Assembly (NCBI RefSeq): GCF_027596085.1
Contig: NW_026553079.1
Location: 1-64,000 of the forward strand
Length of the DNA stretch: 64,000 nucleotides
Reading direction: 5' to 3'
Origin: Anoplopoma fimbria
Lineage: Eukaryota > Chordata > Actinopteri > Perciformes > Anoplopomatidae
In this document: positions 46,231 to 55,490 of the stretch, piece after piece
How the letters are laid out: each line of letters starts with the position of its first letter
How positions within the stretch are numbered: position 1 is the first letter of the stretch
Translations under genes and position numbers: made by a program
The notes under the pieces: generated by a model
Database searches by the model: none
The model's input: only the letters and a program-made list of their open reading frames with translations
What the model was told of the DNA's origin: nothing

Positions 46231-47229
46231 ATGGATCCAGCACACGACACCTCGCCACTGGCTCGGTTCGTGTCTATGGAAGAGGCTATCCAGAGACACG
46301 AGACCCAGTTCGCCGCCACCACGGCCGAGGTTCACCAGACCCTAGTGAACCAGGGACAGCTGTGACTGTCTTGACGCACCAGGTTCAACAACTTACGGCG
46401 GCCATCACCCAGGTTCTCGCGGCGACACCGCCGCCATCTGCTCCGACTCACCCGGAGCTGTTACCAGTGTGTTCACCGCCGGTCTCGGAGGTCCGAGTCG
46501 GCGAACCGGAACGTTACGCTGGGGATCCTGAGGGCTGTAACGCCTTTCTGACAAACTGCTCTATTTTGTTTGCATTACAGCCATATACCTTTGCCACCGA
46601 GGAAGCAAGAGTGGCGTATGCTATCAACCACCTGACGGGGAGAGCCCGCCTGTGGGGAACGGCGGAGTGGGACCGCCGAACTCCCGCCTGCGCTTCCTTC
46701 CAGACGTTTTCCTAGGAATTATGCAAGGTTTTCGGAGTGGTTTCCTTGGGACCGGGCGCCACCGGTGGATTGTTGGGGCTCCAACAAGGTAATCAAACCG
46801 TCACGGATTACTCCATAGACTTTTGGACCAAGGCGCGGCTAAGCTCGTGGAATATGGCCACTCAATGCGATGCGTACATGCTTGGCGGACTACATCAAAG
46901 ATGAACTTATCTCTTTCGAGCTGCCCACCTCTTTGGACGGACTGATCGAGGTGACCACTTGACTGGACCGTCGCATCCAGGCCAGGCGGCTGGTGAAGCA
47001 CCAGGGATGTTTCAGCCACGGCTCATTCCCCTGCTCCACGCACGCTACCCCTCCGAACCAACCGTCGACCATCCCACCTCATCGGGAGACCGAGCCCATG
47101 CAGGTGGGTCGCACCAGACTCTTGACTGAGGTACGTGACCGGCGCTGCAGGGACAACCTATGTATGTACTGTGGTCAGGCTGGCCATTTTGTTCCCAACT
47201 GCCCGGTAAAAGACAGGGCTCACCAGTAA
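46231..47229 (+). pseudogene. Gag of the second Gypsy element, frameshifted
   Basis: Starts MDPAHDTSPLARFVSMEEA 19 bases after the LTR, then breaks at 46365 and resumes in another frame (46362-46715) with VRVGEPERYAGDPEGC and INHLTGRARLWG, typical of fish Gypsy capsid proteins. After further breaks, 46993-47229 ends with the zinc knuckle [14 protein letters not shown] (47161-47202). Non-functional because of the frame changes. Confidence 0.8.
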
Positions 47230-47819
47230 CGAAGGAGGTACTGGTGAGCCGAGCTGTGTCACGACCCTCCTTCTGCCAGAGGCCCCTTTTCCACGCCAAG
47301 TTGCTTCTACCCGGGGGGTCTGAGACTATCTCCACCTTCCTGGACTCAAGAGCAGATGCGTCCCTCATGGACGAGGGACTCGCTCTGCAGCTGGGGATCG
47401 ACCAGGTTCCTCTTCCTCGCCCTGTTCCAGCCAGCGCCCTCGACGGTCACTTCCTGGGGACCGTCACCCACCAAACCGTCCTAGTCCACATGCTTCTGTC
47501 TGGCAACCACCACGAAACCATCACCTTCCACATCCTGCAATCACCCCGTATTCCCCTCATCCTGGGGTATCCATGGTTACGACGACACAACCCCCATATC
47601 AACTGGGCTACGGGGGCTTTCCGAGGCTGGAGCCCTTTCTGTCACCTCGTTTGCCTGAAGCAAGCCGCCACACCTCAAAGTTCTGCGGTCATCGACTCCA
47701 CGCCTGAACTCACGGGGGTCCCGGTTGAATACCACGATTTCAAGGAGACGTTCAATAAAACCAAAGCCCTGTCGCTGCCTCCTCACCGTCCCTATGACTG
47801 CGCCATTGACCATCGATGA
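47230..47819 (+). pseudogene. Protease region of the second Gypsy element, active site changed
   Basis: The frame 47160-47819 contains FLDSRADASLMD at 47337 onward, where the aspartic protease motif DSG reads DSR (47343-47351), then HILQSPRIPLILGYPWL and the pre-RT block [16 protein letters not shown]. The frame stops at 47819 where a segment present in related elements before the reverse transcriptase is missing. Confidence 0.78.
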
Positions 47820-48850
47820 CTCTCTGGCCAGAGTGGGATTCTTCTTCGTGGGAAAGAAGGACAAGACCCTCAGACCATGCATCGATTACAGGGGTTTGAA
47901 TGACATTACCATTAAAAACGTTACCCGCTACCCCTCATCACGACAGCCTTTGAACTGCTTCAAGGTGCGACCATATTCTCAAAACTCGACCTCTGCAACG
48001 CATATCACCTGGTCCGGATCAGGGAAGGAGATGAATGGAAGACCGCGTTCAACACACCAAAGGGCCACTATGAATACCTGGTGATACTCTTCAGATTAAC
48101 CAATGCCCCCGCTGTCTTCCAGACCCTGCTCCGAGACATGTTGGACCGCCATGTCTTCGTCTACCTCGACGACATCCTCATCTTCTCCAAGACTAAAGAG
48201 GAACACATACATCACATCCAGTCCGTTCTACAACGCCTCTTGGAGAACTCCCTGTACGTGAAGGCAGAGAAATGTGAGTTCCATGTACCCACCGTGGCAT
48301 TCCTGGGATACATCGTCTCCAACGGCAACATCCATATGGATCCTGCAAAAGTCTCCGCTGTCACTTCCTGGTCTGCTCCGGACGCCCGCAAGCAGCTTCA
48401 ACGATTCCTGGGGTTCGCCAACTTCTATAGATGTTTCATCAGAAGCTACAGCTTGGTAGCTTCTCCGCTCACCGCCCTAACGTCCTCCAAGGTCCCCTTC
48501 CTTTGGACTCCTGCAGCCGAGAAAGCCTTCCAAACCCTCAAGACCAGATTCACCTCAGCACCCATTCTCCAAGTCCCCGACCCTGACCGGCAGTTCGTAG
48601 TGGAGGTGGATGCTTCCGACGTGGAAGTTGGAGGCGTCCTGTCCCAGTGCTCCGCCGCCGACCAGAAGTTGCATCCCTGCGCCTTCTTCTCCCGGTGGTC
48701 GCTGTTCTTCACAAGGTTCAACTTCACCCTCTCCTATCGCCCGGGTCCCACAATGTCAAACCTGACCCTCTCTCCTGTCAGTTCCAGGAGGAGGAGGAAC
48801 CTACCTCAGGGCCCTGCTCCATTCTTCCAGACTCCTGCCAAATCGCGGTC
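47820..48850 (+). pseudogene. Reverse transcriptase and truncated RNase H of the second Gypsy element
   Basis: Blocks [19 protein letters not shown] (47840-47900), a degenerate middle part, [16 protein letters not shown] (48096-48143) and the catalytic YLDD at 48162-48173 are followed by the thumb and connection. RNase H starts [14 protein letters not shown] near 48600 and jumps at about 48690 from CAFFSR to [15 protein letters not shown], losing the RNase H core. One or more frame changes are present near 47930-48085. Confidence 0.82.
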
Positions 48851-49971
48851 CTGACTTGGGCAATTGAGAGGTCAGTGAGGGCTGCAACTGAAGGCCAACC
48901 TGGTCCCAGCGCCTGTCCTCAGAATCGCCTGTTCGTCCCTCAAGCTCTTCGGTCCAACATTCTCCAGTGGGCTCACTCCTCCAAGCTCACCTGACGTCCT
49001 GCGACAATGCTTCTGGTGGTCCTCACTCCCCGAGAACACCAAGGAGTTCGTTAACGCCTGTCCGACCTGCAACCAGCACAAATCTTCGCACCAAGCCCCA
49101 GCGGGCCTCCTGCATCCTCTTCCTGTAGCCCACCGGCCTTTGTCACACATCTCCCTGGACTTCGTCACCGGGTTGCCCACATCCGAAGCCCAACTCATCT
49201 CCCTCCATGTCTTCCGCCTACATGGGATCCCGGTCGATGTCGTCTCTGACCGGGGTCCCCAGTTCACCTCAATATTCTGGAGGGAGTTCTGTACGTTGTT
49301 GGGAGCCACTGTAAGCTTGTCCTCTGGGTTCCACCCACAGTCCAATGGTCAGACTGAGCAAAAGAACCAGGAGATGGAGACCGCACTACGATGCTTGGTT
49401 TCCCGGAACCCTACATCCTGGTCCCGACAGCTGATGTGGGTGGAGTATGCGCACAACACCCTGACCAGTTCCGCCACCGGCCTGTCCCCCTTCCAGTGCG
49501 CGTACGGCTTCTAACCTCCTTTGTTCCCCGCACTGGAGGAGGTTTCCTGCCCTTCGGTCCAGACCTTCATCCGCCGTTGACGACAGACCTGGACGAGAGC
49601 CAGAACAGCCCTGCTTCGGTCCGCCGACCGCTACTCGAAGGCGGCCAACCGACACCGCACTCCAGCCCCGTCTAACACATAAGGTGTGGCTGTCGACCCG
49701 GGACCTACCCCTTCGGGTAGAATCGAAGAAGCTGGGTCCTAAATTCGTCAGTCCGTTCGAGGTCGAAAGGATCATCAACCCGGTGGCAATAAGACTCAAG
49801 CTTCCCAGGTCCATGCGCATCCATCCCACGTTCCACGTCTCCAAGGTAAAACCAGTCTGGGAGAGCCCCTTGATGCCAGCTGCTCCTCCTCCTCCGCCTC
49901 CTCGTCTCAACGAAGGAGGACCTGTCTACACCATCCATCGCCTGTTTCGCTCTCGCCGCTGGGGCCGGGGC
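48851..49971 (+). pseudogene. Integrase and truncated chromodomain-like tail of the second Gypsy element
   Basis: The zinc-binding head ends with CPTCNQHK near 49053-49076. The core has the first Asp in LDFVTGLP (Asp at 49158), then loses ~30 residues, and continues with the second Asp in [10 protein letters not shown] (about 49245) and the Glu in [12 protein letters not shown] (about 49350). The C-terminal part (49684-49971) reads [26 protein letters not shown] and [18 protein letters not shown], the entry to a chromodomain-like module, and stops there. Confidence 0.8.
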
Positions 49972-50130
49972 ATCCAATCATCTAGTTGGATCAAATCATC
50001 TATGGATGATAAAAGGGTAACATTATAAGCGGAACAATGGTATGGTTTTCTGCTCAGCTATCTTATATTCATCATTCTGTACATAATGGTGCTCCTGTTT
50101 ACTCTAACCTGCATTTGTTTATGTGATCCA

Positions 50131-51807
50131 ATATATATAGTTTTCCGTTGAAAAGACGTTTAAAAGACGACTATGGCCGACATTGAAAAGACGTTCAGAA
50201 TTGGTTCAAAAGTGAAAGTTTTTTCACCGACTATTTCAACGTGATTTGCAATAGTTAATTTGTTCATCCTCTACTCTACTAATAATGTTATATAATAATT
50301 TTAGAGGCTTACTTATGAAACCACATCCACATTTCTCAGTTAAAAGCCAATATTGCAAATCCCGGTGAAATATGGTCTAAACGTGAACGTCCAATCAACG
50401 TCTTCAAATAGTCGGTGAATAAACTTTCACTTTTGAACCACTTCTGAATGCTTTTAGACATAAACGTCTTTTAAACGTCTTTTGAACCTCAAAATGCTCA
50501 CAGTAAAATATGTAGCATTAAATACGTAGTCATAGTAACACATTAATAGTTTACATTGACAGGACAAATAAGACCATCTGATACCGGCAACAATTAATTT
50601 GTTTTTATTCATACAAACTACAATGAAATTGAAAATACACACAACAAAATCTCCCGTTTCTTCTTTAAATGTCGTTGTCAAAGCCTCCCATGAGCCAGTT
50701 GCAGATGATCTGCCATATTTCAGATGGATGTCTGTAAATTAAACAAGAATTAGAAAAACATATTCACTCTTGAACCAGTCTTTTCATCGGTGACCATATT
50801 TTTTTAACGTCTTTTCAACGGAAAGATGCTCACTGGCATATTACACATTATAATACTTTATATTGTTTGTAAGTTGCTCTATGCCCAACAACAATGTTCT
50901 GACCGTCTTCTTGTTTGTTCATCAATTTATTTTACTCACTACCTCCCCATTTAAACTGTGTACAGCCCCACTACCTTTCTGTAATGTATTTTAGATGTAA
51001 AATGGCCTAAAACTCACTTTATATCAATGAACTACAGCGACAGCCCATAAAGACAGTCGCCAACATTAACTTACACACATATTAATGTTTACTGTTGGTC
51101 CATGAAGCAGTACGCTGCAAGCTAACATGCTAACGCTACAAGCTAGCAGCCTCGCCTGCATCGTGAGCAGCTTGAAATTATATTAATGATGCTAATTTTG
51201 CTTTGAATAACTGGAATCCAGCAGTTCAAGTACTTTCAAAGTATGTAGTTGCCGTGAAGCCTCACACTTTTTCCGTCAGCTCGTTCACTTCGCTCCGCAA
51301 GTCCGATGCCAAGCCTCTCGACCGGGTGCTACTTTCAAAGTTGGAGATGCAGTCTGAGCCTAAGTTCCAGCGCATGCGTGTTCCAGCAGGAGGCACTCAC
51401 TCGTATTTTACATGAATGTACAGACAGAATGTAAACTGCTCCGTTACGAGGTCCTGTGAGCATAGATCTTGTTGGCAGCAAAACGTCTATAGTTCCATAT
51501 TTATGACCTTTTATGTGAAACATTAAAAGCATTTAAATCATGTCGCCATGTAGACCACATATCAACGACCAGCGTAATATGACTTTGGAAAAATACGTTC
51601 AAAATAAGCAATATCATCTTTCTTTCAACCTACAACTGAACAAATCATCAACATTTTAAAACAAATAAGTGTTTTGTGACACGTTGATGCAACCGCATTT
51701 TAGCCGGTTGAAAAGACGGCAAAATTCCGTCTTAGACGTTCAGACCCAATATCACCCAGTTTTCAACCAGATTTCAACGTTGAAATCCCGGTTGGTGCTC
51801 ACTGGGA
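50131..51807. repeat. Palindrome-rich repeat with GTTGAAAAGACG motifs
   Basis: Arms at about 50146-50242 and 50399-50488 are imperfect reverse complements (for instance CACCGACTATTTCAACGT against ACGTCTTCAAATAGTCGGTG). Variants of GTTGAAAAGACG / CGTCTTTTCAAC recur at both ends, and the right end closes with GGTTGGTGCTCACTGGG (51790-51805). TGCTCACTGG also occurs at about 50827. No protein recognised; the 70-codon frame at 51203 is not assigned. Probably one or more copies of a fold-back DNA element. Confidence 0.55.
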
Positions 51808-51947
51808 TAGTTTACCCCCAAAAAGACACTAACAAATTGAGACTTGGTAACTTTAGCAAGAGCCGAATCTTAATCACAGTAAGACAGGATCCTCAACAAT
51901 CAGAGTGAGATTATCTTATGTCCCGCTGTCTCTACTTCTCTTTACAG

Positions 51948-52065
51948 CACTCTGTGGAGGCTGCAAATGCCGGAGTGAATCCGATCGGTGACACGTCTTA
52001 CAATTCAAGCCACTGGGATCTGGGTAGTGCCTTCTTCTTTGCTGGGACTGTTATCACAACAATAG
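51948..52065 (+). CDS. kcnk10: TREK-type potassium channel, exon with cap end and pore helix 1
   Basis: 118-bp exon between a TTTACAG acceptor and a GTACTG donor, starting in phase 0 and ending one base into the glycine codon of the first selectivity filter. It encodes the end of the extracellular cap ([18 protein letters not shown]), including an N-glycosylation sequon NSS conserved in TREK channels, and pore helix 1 ([14 protein letters not shown]). Very close to TREK-2. The donor GTACTG is slightly atypical (C at +4) but the downstream exon completes the codon as expected. Confidence 0.95.
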
Positions 52066-53051
52066 GTACTGTGATCATGGCATGACTCAATGGTTCACAC
52101 TTAACAGGTCAATTGAGTTCAATATATGTTATGCACTCTGAGTAGTATAGTACAGGCTGTGCAAAATTATTGTACTTGTGTACTTCCTTATGTCAACAGG
52201 ATATTCGCTGACTCTATCCTCAGCTTCTCTGTTGATCTGAAGAAAAACTAAATCAATTTTCCAAACAGCAATTGCTTTTGTGAACTGAATGGATTATAAG
52301 CATCAGCAATGTCCCAAATGTAACCAAACTAAGCAGCCCATTTCTATTGTCAACATGAAGTAAAGCCCATATTATCTCTGTCACTACTGACACAGGTGGA
52401 CAAAAGTGATAATTAGCTCCTCATCCTCCTGTCATTAAGCTGTTTATTGCTTGTATGTACATAACACATTTAAAACATTTATCCAATAGTAATAAGCGCA
52501 TCATTAGGATTAGCTTCAAGTAATTCATCAGTGGCAGCACACGTAGCTTTTTATGTGCAGCTTGATGATTGACACAGTATTCAAATTCATCACTCATTCA
52601 TTCATCATTGACCACAACATTGATGATCTCAGGGATGGGTTTAATTGGCTGTAGTAAGTGTGCTCTGTTGAACCTGTAGCAACACCCAATAGCAATGTCA
52701 CACGTTCCTGAAGTCCACTTCTACATCATTGTGCAATGTGGAAAGTCAAACATGTGGAGGTCAGAAAAGACAAGATTTTTAGGGGCTGTTAAAATACTCT
52801 TTAACCTTGTTATCTACTTTTATTTATAGTGCTCACCTGGACTTGAAAATCAGAACCAATGGTAACATCTCAAGAACACTCAGTTGATTAGATCTGGTTG
52901 GACAATAGACATGCTATTCATTGTCTTTGTTAGCATTAGCAAACTATAAACAATGTCTGTTCCATTAGAATGTATAACTAAATCAGCCGGTGCTTTTGTT
53001 TGCTTATCTGAGTCCTGTCAAACTCCTTTATATCTTCTTTTTCTTCTCCAG
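52066..53051 (+). other. kcnk10: kcnk10 intron, 986 bp
   Basis: GT-AG intron with a pyrimidine-rich TTCTTTTTCTTCTCCAG end. It splits the first selectivity filter within its first glycine codon. No repeat recognised inside. Confidence 0.85.
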
Positions 53052-53212
53052 GGTATGGTAACATTGCCCCGAGCACTGAGGGAGGGAAAATTTTCTGCAT
53101 TCTTTATGCAATATTTGGAATCCCACTGTTTGGATTCCTCCTGGCAGGTGTTGGAGACCAGCTTGGTACCATATTTGTCAAAAGCATCGCCAAGGTGGAG
53201 AAGATGTTCCGG
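53052..53212 (+). CDS. kcnk10: TREK-type potassium channel, exon with first selectivity filter and TM2
   Basis: 161-bp exon from a CTCCAG acceptor to a GTGAGT donor. It completes the filter glycine and reads [20 protein letters not shown], then TM2 ([18 protein letters not shown]) and the start of the cytoplasmic linker ([15 protein letters not shown]). The first filter is therefore TIGYGN, as in TREK-2, whereas TREK-1 has TIGFGN. The residue after TIF is Val where TREK-1 and TREK-2 have Gly (FGK), a change just after TM2 worth checking. The exon ends on a codon boundary. The next exon, with TM3 and the second pore, was not found before 64000. Confidence 0.95.
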
Positions 53213-53370
53213 GTGAGTCAAAATGTAAATCTCCTATCGTCAATGAGTCAGCTTTGTGTAAATGATATGGTTATGAAATTTGTGGTCACATGTGGTCTGC
53301 TGGTTTTAAATAAGGACAGTATTCAACAAGAGGACCAGACACTCAGGGTGGAACTTCTTTGTGAGGAACT

Positions 53371-54388
53371 TGTCATGATATTGTTTTTTGTTTGTTTCCT
53401 TTTTCACTTCGAAGTTCCCTGCCTCTTGTATGTAATTTCAGTAGTTCTGTCTTTCTGTTTTATTCTGTTACTCACCTCTCCTCTCAGATCACTTTACTTC
53501 TTGCTTTTGTGTGTTTTCCTGCAACTGTGATTGTCTGCCCCGCCCCTGATTGAATCCACCTGTGTCTAATCACCTACACCTCCACAGTGTATTTAAACCC
53601 TGTGTTCCCCTGTCTCTGTATCGGTTTGTTTGCTATGCTTCCTGTATTTATCCCTCGTACTGTTTTCTGATTCACCTTTTGATGGAAATCTTAGAGCTAG
53701 TTCCCTCGAGACAGAAGAAGTTTCGGCAGACCCAGATGTCTTAAGCAATAATATTTATTGTTGCTCGATCGAGGAGAATAGGGAAACGCCACGTGTGAAT
53801 CACAGCGTACTGCTACCCAATTCTGAAGATGGTGTCCTTGAGCACATTATTTAACCTTCCCCAGACCAGCTTAGTTCCGCTATATCCAAATAGGGTTAGT
53901 TGTACATCAGCTTGGCATGTGTGAGGATTTTATTGGATATAAGATCTAAACAAGGAAATACATCTACCTTTGCTGTACTAGCAACAACATAGCCTCTGTA
54001 GAGTCTCTCTTATCCAGTGTCTCCAACCAGGCGCCAGCTTGTTGAGTCTTAACTGAATACAGAAGGTTTCTAGCTGACCTTGGCCTACCAGCTGCCAGAA
54101 CCAACTCTGCGTTATCAGGCGCATAGAGTGAGGCCGGCGAAGAGACAGACAGTTGACCTGACCTGTGAAGCCCTGTCTTAAGTTACCTTTAACCTACATG
54201 AGGGAAGTTTAACATACAATAAGGAACATTCCTTCACACACCTGATCCTGATTCAGCCCCTCACTTTTGGACTCGCCCTTGTAAATTTTGGAATTTTTTT
54301 TATTCAAATCAAAGGTAATATCCTTCTGCTGCCTGAGTCTGTCTGCATTTGGGTCCATCCCATGTTGTCTTTTTGCTAAACCGTGACA
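53371..54388 (+). mobile_element. Solo Gypsy-type LTR with GAACT target-site duplication, carrying a nested insertion
   Basis: Opens TGTCATG and closes CCGTGACA, and is flanked by GAACT on both sides (53366-53370 and 54389-54393). A TATTTAAA box lies near 53589, and the end carries CTGCATTTGGGTCC as in the other Gypsy LTRs of this window. Removing the nested segment 53678-54238 leaves about 452 bp plus one copy of CACCT, the size of the other solo LTR. Confidence 0.82.
53678..54238 (-). mobile_element. Solo LTR nested inside the solo LTR, opposite orientation
   Basis: On the minus strand it runs from TGTGAAGGAATG to about TTTCCATCA and has an AATAAATATT poly(A)-like signal near its 3' end (about 53745). 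The host LTR sequence CACCT occurs on both sides (53673-53677 and 54239-54243), a candidate target-site duplication. No internal coding region. Whether it comes from a retrovirus-like or other LTR element cannot be told. Confidence 0.6.
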
Positions 54389-54393
54389 GAACT

Positions 54394-54649
54394 GAAGCTC
54401 TTGTGAGGCTGTCCAGACAGAATTCAAGGCAGAAACGAAGCCCCTTGGCAAAGTAACATTACGTGTGCACGATCGTGAGTGGACACCGTCCATCTCCTAC
54501 CCTCTCTCTGTAGGAGGGGCAGAGCACAGTGGGGCTTGCAGGAGGCTGCTTAGGGTCTGTCGGATAGAGTCAGGCAGCTAAGAGTAGATCCAGAGCCGGT
54601 ATAGCATGTTGAAGAACCAGAGGAATAGGGGTCTGTCTCTTCCTTCCAA
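54394..54649. other. Intron, no gene recognised
   Basis: Short non-coding stretch between the solo LTR and the SINE. Confidence 0.5.
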
Positions 54650-54950
54650 GCGGCTGTGGCTCAGTGGAGAGCAGGGTCGTCCCCCAATCAGAGGATCGGC
54701 GGTTCGATCCCTGGCTCCGGCAGTCCATGTCGATGTGTCCTTGGGCAAGACACTTAACCCCAAATTGCTCCCGCAGGCTGTTCCTGCAGTGTATGTATGA
54801 ATGTTAGTTAGGGGCCTGATGGTCAGGTGGCACCTTGCATGGTGGCTCCTGTCATCAGTGTATGAATGGGTGAATGATTAGTAATGTAAAAGCGCTTTGA
54901 GTGGTCGGAAGACTAGAAAAGCGCTATACATTTTACCATTTTTTTACCAT
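54650..54950 (+). mobile_element. tRNA-derived SINE, best-preserved copy
   Basis: The tRNA-like head carries A box TGGCTCAGTGG (54657-54667) and B box GGTTCGATCCC (54701-54711), the RNA polymerase III promoter. The middle has CTTGGGCAAGACACTTAACC (54741-54760) and the 3' part has GGTGGCACCTTGCATGG, ATCAGTGTATGAATGGG and AAAGCGCTTTGAGTGGTCGG with a short T-rich end. It serves as the reference for the other SINE copies in the window. Confidence 0.88.
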
Positions 54951-55319
54951 CCCTTCCCACCATGACTTGGCTTATCCAGTATCATGTAAAGTCAGGTTTG
55001 CAAGTCTTCTCCCTCTAAACAGTGTCGTTTTTGAGGATTGTGTCTCCACGCATTCGCCTCAGTGTCCGACAACCGAAGTGCATAAAATGGTTGTACCCCA
55101 CTTTTAGAGCTTCACTCTGTGTTTATGTTTCATGGACAGCTGGATGAGCAGGCTGATCAGCAGAGGTCACACACACTCCAGTTCCAGGGTTCATCAGAGG
55201 GAAGAAAATCAGGGTTATTACTGCTCTATGCTGCGTCATGTTTCCACGGCTGCAGGGGCAGCTATCAAGCTGCCGATGAGAAATCTTGTGGTGGGAGGAG
55301 TGATCAGGAATTACCCAGT

Positions 55320-55490
55320 GATAGGCAAGTGCCTGTGGGCTTGGCTTATGAAAGCGAGCGCTTAGAGAGGCTCAGCCTCTCTCAGGATGTTGTGCGTACT
55401 ATTCAGAGCCCGAAGGCAGCGACTAGCAGAACGTCTAAGAAGGCAAAATGTTCATGGTCTTTAGCAACCATGTACAGACAACAGCCTTGA
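55320..55490 (+). mobile_element. DIRS/Ngaro-like fragment
   Basis: The frame around 55341-55490 reads ERLERLSLSQDVVRTIQS followed by KAATSRTSKKAKCSWS, which resembles the segment preceding the tyrosine recombinase of DIRS-type elements (LSQDVV.TIQSARA.STR..Y). It is only ~50 codons and no recombinase core is present, so this is tentative. Confidence 0.4.

Larger units (their letters stand above)
45597..49971 (+). mobile_element. Gypsy LTR retrotransposon, multiply deleted, 3' end missing
   Basis: A GC-richer block than its surroundings, with 5' LTR, Gag, protease, reverse transcriptase, RNase H remnant, integrase and a truncated chromodomain-like tail in standard Ty3/Gypsy order. At least four internal deletions are visible (in Gag, before the reverse transcriptase, in RNase H, in the integrase core). 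The homology stops inside the C-terminal domain at about 49971 with no 3' LTR. Confidence 0.88.
11757..51947 (+). other. kcnk10: kcnk10 intron of about 40.2 kb filled with transposable elements
   Basis: The GT donor at 11757 and AG acceptor at 51946-51947 bound one intron. The phases agree (codon boundary on both sides). Nearly all recognisable content is mobile-element derived and is listed separately. Confidence 0.85.

Noticed and set aside
11371..53212. Assigning the channel to kcnk2 (TREK-1)
   Set aside because: The first filter is TIGYGN and the following [16 protein letters not shown] block fits TREK-2; TREK-1 has TIGFGN and different residues around TM1.
54650..54950. tRNA gene
   Set aside because: A and B boxes are present but the segment continues into a SINE body found several times in the window, and it does not fold as a full tRNA by eye.
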